From Solicoccozyma terricola (lineage: Eukaryota > Basidiomycota > Tremellomycetes > Filobasidiales > Piskurozymaceae), in NCBI GenBank assembly GCA_001600875.1, contig BCLD01000004.1, positions 157,536-221,535 on the forward strand: DNA of 64,000 bases. The letters are read 5' to 3'. Every line of letters begins with the position of its first letter. The stretch's first letter is position 1. The notes beneath the pieces are model-generated. The model made no database searches. It saw nothing but the letters and a program-made list of their open reading frames with translations, and had not been told where the DNA came from. The position numbers were made by a program, and so were the translations under genes. This document shows positions 58,261 through 64,000 of the stretch, in pieces.

Positions 58261-59803
58261 ATGACTCAGTTGACAGCATACCCGTCCAGCTCATCTGACG
58301 ACATGGTCCCTATCACCATCACCGCCGCTGATCCGTTCACCACAGACACGCCGGCAACAGAGGTTCAAGAAAGGGTCATTGATGAGAACACGGATTGGTC
58401 GACGTTGACGGATCAGGAGATGTACGTCCTAGCTACCCATGTTGTGTCGATATCACATACTTATGGATAGACCCGGCGGAATGTCAGCATGCGACTCACT
58501 CAAGGAATCAAGGACGACGCTGTAGTTTCCCGTGTGAGCATGCATACCCACCGAGTTTACCCATTTCGCAATGCTAACAACGTCACCAACCTTTCCCAAT
58601 CCATCCAGCCACTCGTATCAACCCCTGTACCCATTACCGTCCTTCGTGAAGAATACCAAGGCAATGTGACCAATGTCCAGGGTAAGATCGATTGGTTGGA
58701 GAAGATGGGCTGGAATATGGTATGGAGAGCGAGAGGGGATGGGTGGGTGTTTTGCTTGCCGCAATTTACAGCGTTATGTTGGGGTTTCGTGCACTGATGA
58801 AGGTTTTACCCCTGTCACAGAGACTGCTTCTATCGATGTGAGTGTAGAGCAACCCACGGAGGGGTGAATTCATATTCATATAAGAAAGTACTCTTTCCTT
58901 CGATCACAGCATTCACACTCGCATATCTCCTCCGAATACTCCATTCGTCAAATCCGCCGCTCGCTGCCAACTTGGCATTCTCCAATATCCAAGCTGCAAT
59001 GCCACTTTTACAACAAGTGAATTTCGATATGGAGCTCGTGAGTTCCCCTCCCGCCTTTGTTTCCTCGCGAGAGTAACGCTTTTCTTAGATCGGCACTGAA
59101 TTTTGGCAAAGGAATGCATACAATTCAGGTCAATGATTTTGTTGAACCGTTGTTGGAACAATTGATGAAATTGGCTCCAGAGGCAGAGGATGGAAAATTA
59201 CCCACTGAATGGGAGATTGTACAAGATTTACAATCACCAGAGACTAGTAATTCGATTGTGAGTTTGGAAAAGAAACATGATTTATGAACCGTTGAATGAT
59301 GGAACCCCACCCCCCCCCCCCCCCCCCCTTGGCGGCGATTTGTGCTTTCATTTCATCCAGGTATGCGCACTTCGACTCCTAACATCCGCATACATCCGTT
59401 CGAACCCAACCACATTCTCACCTTACCTACTCCACCCTGAAACCCTCCTCCCACTCCCAATCGACCAATTCTGTCTATCAGAAGTCGAACCATGCGCTCG
59501 TGAAGCAGATCAAGTCCAGATTATGGCCTTGGCTAGATGTTTGAAACAAGGGATCAGAGTTTGTTATTTGGATGGTAGTGAAGTGAAGGATGGAGAAGCG
59601 AATTTTGTTGAATTGGAGATGGGGGATGGGGAGGGTTTGGGAGAGGATCCGATTACGTTGTTGTATAGAGTGAGTCGTCGAGCTTGGCGGTTGTTGTTGT
59701 TCTCCTAGTTGATAGACTTTTCTTTCTTGCATCACCTAAGCCTGGACATTACGACGTTCTAGACAAGGACAGACCTCCAACAGAGGAACAACTGAAGGAT
59801 TGA
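58261..59803 (+). CDS. Otubain-type deubiquitinase (OTUB1 family, peptidase C65)
   Basis: Cysteine protease that cleaves Lys48-linked ubiquitin chains and can inhibit E2 enzymes. Eight exons agree in phase and give 328 residues: 58261-58421, 58488-58533, 58609-58742, 58821-58837, 58910-59037, 59129-59257, 59361-59669 and 59741-59803. The catalytic motif GDGDCFYRS (Cys about 116) exists only when a 17-nt exon is included; reading through the 58743 donor gives an early stop. Other hallmarks are EIMRLTQGIKDD, PLVSTPVPITVLREEYQGN, VCALRLLTSAYIR, CLSEVEPCAREADQVQIMALA and the catalytic His in YRPGHYDVL (about 311). The start at 58261 (MTQLTAYP) was chosen. An ATG pair at 58156-58161 is in frame and would add about 34 residues, but lies only 30 bp from the RSM22 stop. 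Confidence 0.92.
58821..58837 (+). other. 17-nt microexon encoding the otubain catalytic cysteine
   Basis: Flanked by cacag on the left and GTGAGT on the right. It supplies the end of a Gly codon, Asp-Cys-Phe-Tyr-Arg and the first base of Ser. The phases of both neighbours require it. Confidence 0.88.
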
Positions 59804-60669
59804 AGTTGGAACGAACGTGCATGCAGGCATTCAGACGATGTCGGGCAACTACGATGCGATTTTTTTTTCTTTTTCTTTTTTTGGTTTAGGGGAAAAGGGT
59901 AGAGACGGCGTCTTTTGAGACGATATGCTGCGTCCAGAGTCTGTAATTTGACCGGGTGTGGTGGGCCTTGTGGATCGATTCTACATCGTACAAGCCTTCG
60001 TGCTTGCCAGGCATTGGCGTCAGGAAGACACGGCTGTGGAGGTGATATCCCTTGAGCTTAGCCTGAGGCGACCTCGACGGGTGCTCCCTACGACCCCTTA
60101 CCCACCTTACCCTCCATACCCTTCCACATTACTGAATCCTGTACCTTTTTCCTCATTCCGGTCCTTACTCCTGCCTGATCGCAGCAAACGAGGTAACGAG
60201 GTTGATTACATTTTGGCGCATATACACCTGGAGACTACAATCGACCATGAGAACACAAGGAACAACACCAACTCCAACGTCAGGTATCGGTGCACAGAAG
60301 GTTTGGCGTCTTTATGTATCCTGTAACTAGGTCCCGTCTCTTTTCGATCCGGAAGTCATCGATACAGCGGAACTCGAACGTGATATCAGTTATATCATTT
60401 TCTCTCGTTCATCAACCGAGCGAACCGACTGACTGGTCATTCATCGACATCATCATCCGTCAACACCCGTATCATCGTTCCAGTTCACTTGGTGGACTCA
60501 ACCTGGATGACCGCGAACACCCAAGGACACTAGACAATCCGACCCAGACAATCAACGAACGAGGGCTGCTATACCTGATATGAAACCCCCGTCCCCCTCC
60601 CCGTCCCCATCCCCTTCCCCATCCACCATCCACCATCGTCTGACCATCCACCGTTGATAAAATCCCCCC
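59804..60669. other. Intergenic: otubain 3' end and ATG10 promoter
   Basis: T-rich tract at 59862-59881. A possible short plus-strand transcript lies around 60249-60430 (ATGAGAACACAAGG start, an open stretch containing SLFDPEVIDTAELERD after a possible 30-nt intron), but no family or full gene structure was recognised. CCCCGTCCCC repeats lie at 60588-60625. Confidence 0.4.
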
Positions 60670-61612
60670 ATGTCCAACTCTTTCACCTACTTGCAATTCT
60701 CATCTGCAGCTCAACATCTATCCAACACTTATACCACTTCGAGGTATGAACATGGTATTGAGCTGGATTCTCATTTAACAGGTTGGATATGGAAGGTAAT
60801 GCGGATTTTCATTCTACCTACCTTCTCTGGGGGAAAAAAAGAGGGGAGCGTACGTGAGTACTGATGTGTGGTAAGATGGTTGGGTTTTTATCTAGGAGCG
60901 AAAGGGAATAGGATGGCTTGTGAAGACAATCAATAGGACGTTGGAGGATAACAACACGACGACGGATGATTCAAGGGAACAAGCAGATTCGTATGAAATG
61001 ATAGAAGAGGATGATGAAGCTATGTTTGAAAGTCATCCGAGCGCTGATACGACGACGACGACGGCCACCACCACCACCACCACCACCACCACCGCCAAAT
61101 CTCGTTCCATCTGCATCAAATATCATATAGTTTTCTCTAGGACGTACTTGGTTCCACAATTATGTTTTGAAGTGCATGATGAGATTAGTGAGTGGATGAT
61201 CCGGTTGATAAGTGAATACTCCGTTTCTTTGGAACTCAACTCATCCCTTCTCATTAATCTATCTCAATTGACAGCTGGTTCAGCATTGTCCCTTTCAAAG
61301 ATCTTGGAATCTGGGATCATCGTATCACCTGATCCGACTCCAACTCCAACGACGACGACGACGACGACGACGTCCACATTTGAAATCCCACTCCCATCAT
61401 CTCCCTTCCCATTACTATTACAAACTGATCATCCAGTTACAACGGAGATGGTTTGGGCTATTCATCCATGTGAGACGCGGAATATGGTGGATGAAATCGT
61501 CGTCGTTGAAAGACGGGATGATGGATGGCGGGATGATGGATTAGATATAGAATGGTTGAAGACGTGGTTGATGGTTTGTAGTAGTCTAGTAGATATGAGA
61601 GGTTCGAATTGA
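60670..61612 (+). CDS. ATG10: Autophagy E2-like enzyme Atg10
   Basis: Transfers Atg12 to Atg5 in the autophagy conjugation pathway. Three exons in phase give 251 residues: 60670-60795, 60896-61187 and 61275-61612. The N terminus SFTYLQFSSAAQHLSN, then HLTGWIWKERKGIGWLVKT, the E2-like core sheet KYHIVFSRTYLVPQLCFEVHDE and the active-site motif WAIHPCET (Cys about 205) match the Atg10/Atg3 HPC motif. The short length and absence of Atg3-specific regions favour Atg10. Two threonine runs encoded by ACG/ACC repeats (61046-61095 and about 61342-61372) are unusual insertions in surface loops. The second intron is 87 nt. Confidence 0.87.
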
Positions 61613-61973
61613 TAGAGGGGTCATCCGATAGTGGTCGGTCGGGGTTGATGTGGGATGTGGACGGGGACGGGGGGGTGCTGCATGAGCTGTTCGGCGAGGC
61701 TGGAGTTCGCAGTACCCGCGGGGAATTCGCAGAGCACGGAGGTGAAGTAGGCTAGGTAGCATCGACCGTACAACCCAACTACGTACAACCACACACACAA
61801 CTACACACAACCACTCACCGACTGGCTACCTACATCGACTCCCCCCATCGACTCCCCCATCGACTGCGTCGTTGCTTGGTTGCTTTGGTCACGCGTCCAC
61901 CACCATCACGCACCTCCGTCCATTGTCATCCATCCCCCATCCATCAAAACATCCTCCATCCCACCCCAGCGCA
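61613..61973. promoter_or_regulatory. Promoter and leader of the Nbp2-like gene
   Basis: Contains an ACAACCACACACACAACTACACAC repeat block (about 61779-61812) and a duplicated CGACTCCCCCCATCGACT element (about 61836-61866). No gene was seen. Confidence 0.5.
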
Positions 61974-63377
61974 ATGGTCACTCTCTCAGACAGCACCTCT
62001 CCTATCCTCTCCACTTCTTCCTCCACCCCCTCCATGCATTCCACGTCCACGTCCATGTCCGCCTTCCCCGCACCGACACCATCACCCAGCGCACTCTCGC
62101 TCAACACCGCTCTCGATCCATCGTCCTCTCGAGGTCATGCACGAAAGCATTCCAGCTCTTCTACACCACCCATCACTTCCCATCCTTCAACCGCGTCCTC
62201 ATCATCCACTCACTCACCATACCCTCATGTAACCTCTTCACGACCAGCTCCACCATCACCATCACCATCACGAAGAACATCCGGTATTATTCTGTCGTCG
62301 TCGGGAAGAGACAGATCTCGTGCTGGATCAGTAACGTCCGGAACATCGTCCAGAAATTCATCGGTATTTCCTCCTCCTGCACATGCAGCAGCGAATGGGA
62401 ATGGGAGTGGGAGTGGGGGTGGGAGTGGGGGTGTGAGTGGAAGCGTGAGTGGAAGCGTGAGTGGGACAGGAAGTAGAACAGGGAGAGCTAGACCTCCTTC
62501 TACGTTGATTCCTCTACCCGGGAGGGAAGGTGAGACTATACCACCACAAGAAGAGGTGGAACAAAAGGACGATGAAGTGATGGAATCGAGTCCAGTGACA
62601 ATTCATCATGTATCCCCGACGACGACGACCGCGACCGCGACGACGATTACTACCAATACAGAAGGAGCAAACCTTCACCAAGACGATGGAACGATCGAGA
62701 CACCGATATCTGCAACATCAACGACAAGACCTCCACCTCCTCAAGTCCCTCGTTTTCATGTAATCATTCGAGATTTCGCTTTCCCACCTTCTGATGATCG
62801 ATATCACGGAATCCTACCTATTCCCGATTCTGCATCAGAGTCAGCGACGAATAGTGAGATGGCGTCGGGCGGTGGTGGTGGTGGTGGAGGAGGAGGCGGT
62901 TCAAATCGACAAAATAGGAGAAAATCAAGTTTCGGGACTTGGGGGTTCTCGTTGGGTGGATTCGGATGGAATTCAATAAAGGGTGCGGTCGCTAGAGCGA
63001 GAGGAGAAGATGATTTGGAATACCCACATGGTCTCTCACAATCTTCTTCCTTTGAGACTGATACATACCCAACGACCGACGATGACGACGACGACGCGGA
63101 CGCATATCCTACCATCGACGACGATTACGAAGAAGAACCACCACTCGGACCTGAACCTCAAGGATTATATCGTGCAATGTTCCCATTCGAAGCTATGGGT
63201 CAATATGAGATGTCGATGGATCAAGATGAGGTGATAGAAGTTAGTGGAAGAGGTGGTGGTGTAGGTTGGGTGTTGGCGAAAAGGACAAGGGATGTTGAAG
63301 AAGGCGAGTTGGCCGGGGGATTGGTACCGGAGAGTTACATCGAGCCGGCTTCGGATGCTGTGGCTAGTGATGATTGA
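61974..63377 (+). CDS. SH3-domain protein, Nbp2-like
   Basis: Single exon of 467 residues. Residues 1-250 are Ser/Thr/Pro-rich and disordered, with a VSGS repeat. A conserved element FHVIIRDFAFPPSDDRYHG (about 260-280) precedes a Gly run and a basic stretch RRKSSFGTWGFSLGGFGWNSIKGAV. Near the C terminus an SH3 domain (about 397-460) reads GLYRAMFPFEAMGQYEMSMDQDEVIEV, GVGWVLAKR and GLVPESYIEP. The IRDFAFP element plus a C-terminal SH3 recalls yeast Nbp2, an adaptor that brings the phosphatase Ptc1 to the HOG and cell-wall MAP kinase pathways. That assignment is by eye. Asp runs (DDDDDD) flank the SH3. Lack of introns is exceptional in this window. Confidence 0.75.
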   Translation: MVTLSDSTSPILSTSSSTPSMHSTSTSMSAFPAPTPSPSALSLNTALDPSSSRGHARKHSSSSTPPITSHPSTASSSSTHSPYPHVTSSRPAPPSPSPSRRTSGIILSSSGRDRSRAGSVTSGTSSRNSSVFPPPAHAAANGNGSGSGGGSGGVSGSVSGSVSGTGSRTGRARPPSTLIPLPGREGETIPPQEEVEQKDDEVMESSPVTIHHVSPTTTTATATTITTNTEGANLHQDDGTIETPISATSTTRPPPPQVPRFHVIIRDFAFPPSDDRYHGILPIPDSASESATNSEMASGGGGGGGGGGGSNRQNRRKSSFGTWGFSLGGFGWNSIKGAVARARGEDDLEYPHGLSQSSSFETDTYPTTDDDDDDADAYPTIDDDYEEEPPLGPEPQGLYRAMFPFEAMGQYEMSMDQDEVIEVSGRGGGVGWVLAKRTRDVEEGELAGGLVPESYIEPASDAVASDD

Positions 63378-63726
63378 TTGAGAGGAAAGAGGGAGAGAGA
63401 GAGGGAGAGAGTTTCGGTTTGGGGGAAAATCAGGGATCTACCTATACCCCGACCGCAACGAATAGACACATGTTCATTGAACAAAAGAAAGAAAAACAAA
63501 AAGAAACCCCCCCCCCCCTAATTCTCCTCCATTTTCTCTTCCCTTTTTTTTTTCGTTTCTCTTTTTCTGGTTTTCAGCGGACATCCTACCTCTTCTTTCC
63601 TTTTCAAATGTGTTGTAGTACAATCCAATGTAGTAGCCGCGGGCGTCTCTTACCCTATAACCTTCCTATTACCCCGTACGGTCCGCATCCCGCACCACGA
63701 CATCCCGCCCCCCCAAGACCCATCCA
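63378..63726. other. Convergent 3' region
   Basis: GAGA-rich sequence after the Nbp2-like stop, C10 near 63508-63518 and T-rich sequence to about 63600. No gene was seen. Confidence 0.5.
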
Positions 63727-63990
63727 TCAAAGTTCACCCATACCATTCCTCCCCTTCTGCACAACCTCTTCCTCTGTCTTCTGACCCACCCCTTCCTCAG
63801 ACTGAGGAGCCGGTGCAGCATCGGGTTTAGTAGCTTGATCACCACCGAGAGACCCATCTTCACCGCCACCTGGAGCAGGTCGACATGGTGCTGGGATGGG
63901 TGAATTCGGATCGATAGGTGGGTGAATGACAGTTCCGACTTTTCGATAGACTTCATGGTTTCTAAAGAATGATTTCCAGTTGTTGAGGGT
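63727..63990 (-). CDS. 3' end of an unidentified gene, possible cytochrome b5-like (MAPR) protein
   Basis: An open frame from the right edge to a TGA at 63729-63727, 87 residues. It begins TLNNWKSFFRNHEVYRKVG and continues VIHPPIDPNSPIPAPCRP, then an Ala/Glu/Gln-rich tail. The W-x2-FF, Y-x2-VG arrangement resembles the end of Dap1/MAPR cytochrome b5-like heme-binding domains. The evidence is thin because the core lies beyond the N run (63991-64000). Confidence 0.5.
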   Translation of the reverse strand, partial: TLNNWKSFFRNHEVYRKVGTVIHPPIDPNSPIPAPCRPAPGGGEDGSLGGDQATKPDAAPAPQSEEGVGQKTEEEVVQKGRNGMGEL

Positions 63991-64000
63991 NNNNNNNNNN

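Noticed and set aside
60249..60430. Heme-oxygenase-like fragment
   Set aside because: Resemblance limited to a few residues after an assumed 30-nt intron with a poor donor; no HO histidine motif found.

Overview
The window is nuclear DNA from an intron-rich fungus, most likely a basidiomycete yeast of the Tremellomycetes. The evidence is indirect. Genes are compact and carry 3 to 15 short introns, mostly 45-130 nt with GTGAGT-type donors. The proteins are fungal forms (Osh4-type lipid transfer, Rpo41, Atp14, Zn2Cys6 and Crz1-like regulators). No ribosomal, viral or organellar DNA is visible. I found about 21 recognisable or well-supported protein genes, plus three members of an unrecognised tandem family. 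Nearly every multi-exon model was rebuilt exon by exon and checked for splice phase; exon limits are given in the entries.

Layout. Positions 1-4788 (minus) hold most of a large C2H2 zinc-finger protein cut by the left edge. Then come a PFK-2/FBPase-2 family enzyme (6155-8367, +), an Osh4-like oxysterol-binding protein (8580-11450, -) and a FYVE-like/RING protein (11839-14483, -). Positions 14780-18580 are a local tandem duplication with three small paralogous genes of unknown function (all minus), repeated flanks and an assembly gap. Next are ATP14 (18802-19852, +), mitochondrial RNA polymerase RPO41 (20324-25102, -), the exocytic SM protein SEC1 (25740-29379, +), a PDAP1/HASPP28 homologue (29766-30653, +), a Zn2Cys6 regulator (30891-34315, -), a Dal5-type MFS permease (35015-37343, -) and a NACHT/STAND NTPase (37713-40470, -).

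The right third holds an M1 aminopeptidase (42476-45861, +), a Crz1/Sp1-like C2H2 regulator (46961-48991, +), eEF1B-gamma (50504-52598, +), an ApoO-like MICOS subunit (52931-53937, +), RSM22/METTL17 (55321-58128, +), an otubain (58261-59803, +), ATG10 (60670-61612, +), an Nbp2-like SH3 protein (61974-63377, +) and the 3' end of one more gene (63727-63990, -).

The genes do not form one pathway. Mitochondrial functions recur (ATP14, RPO41, MICOS, RSM22), but as ordinary neighbours. The most unusual parts are the tandem family, whose promoters and flanks are better conserved than its proteins; the NACHT/STAND gene of a type best known from filamentous ascomycetes; and repeated long C/G runs, one of which interrupts a conserved SEC1 exon.
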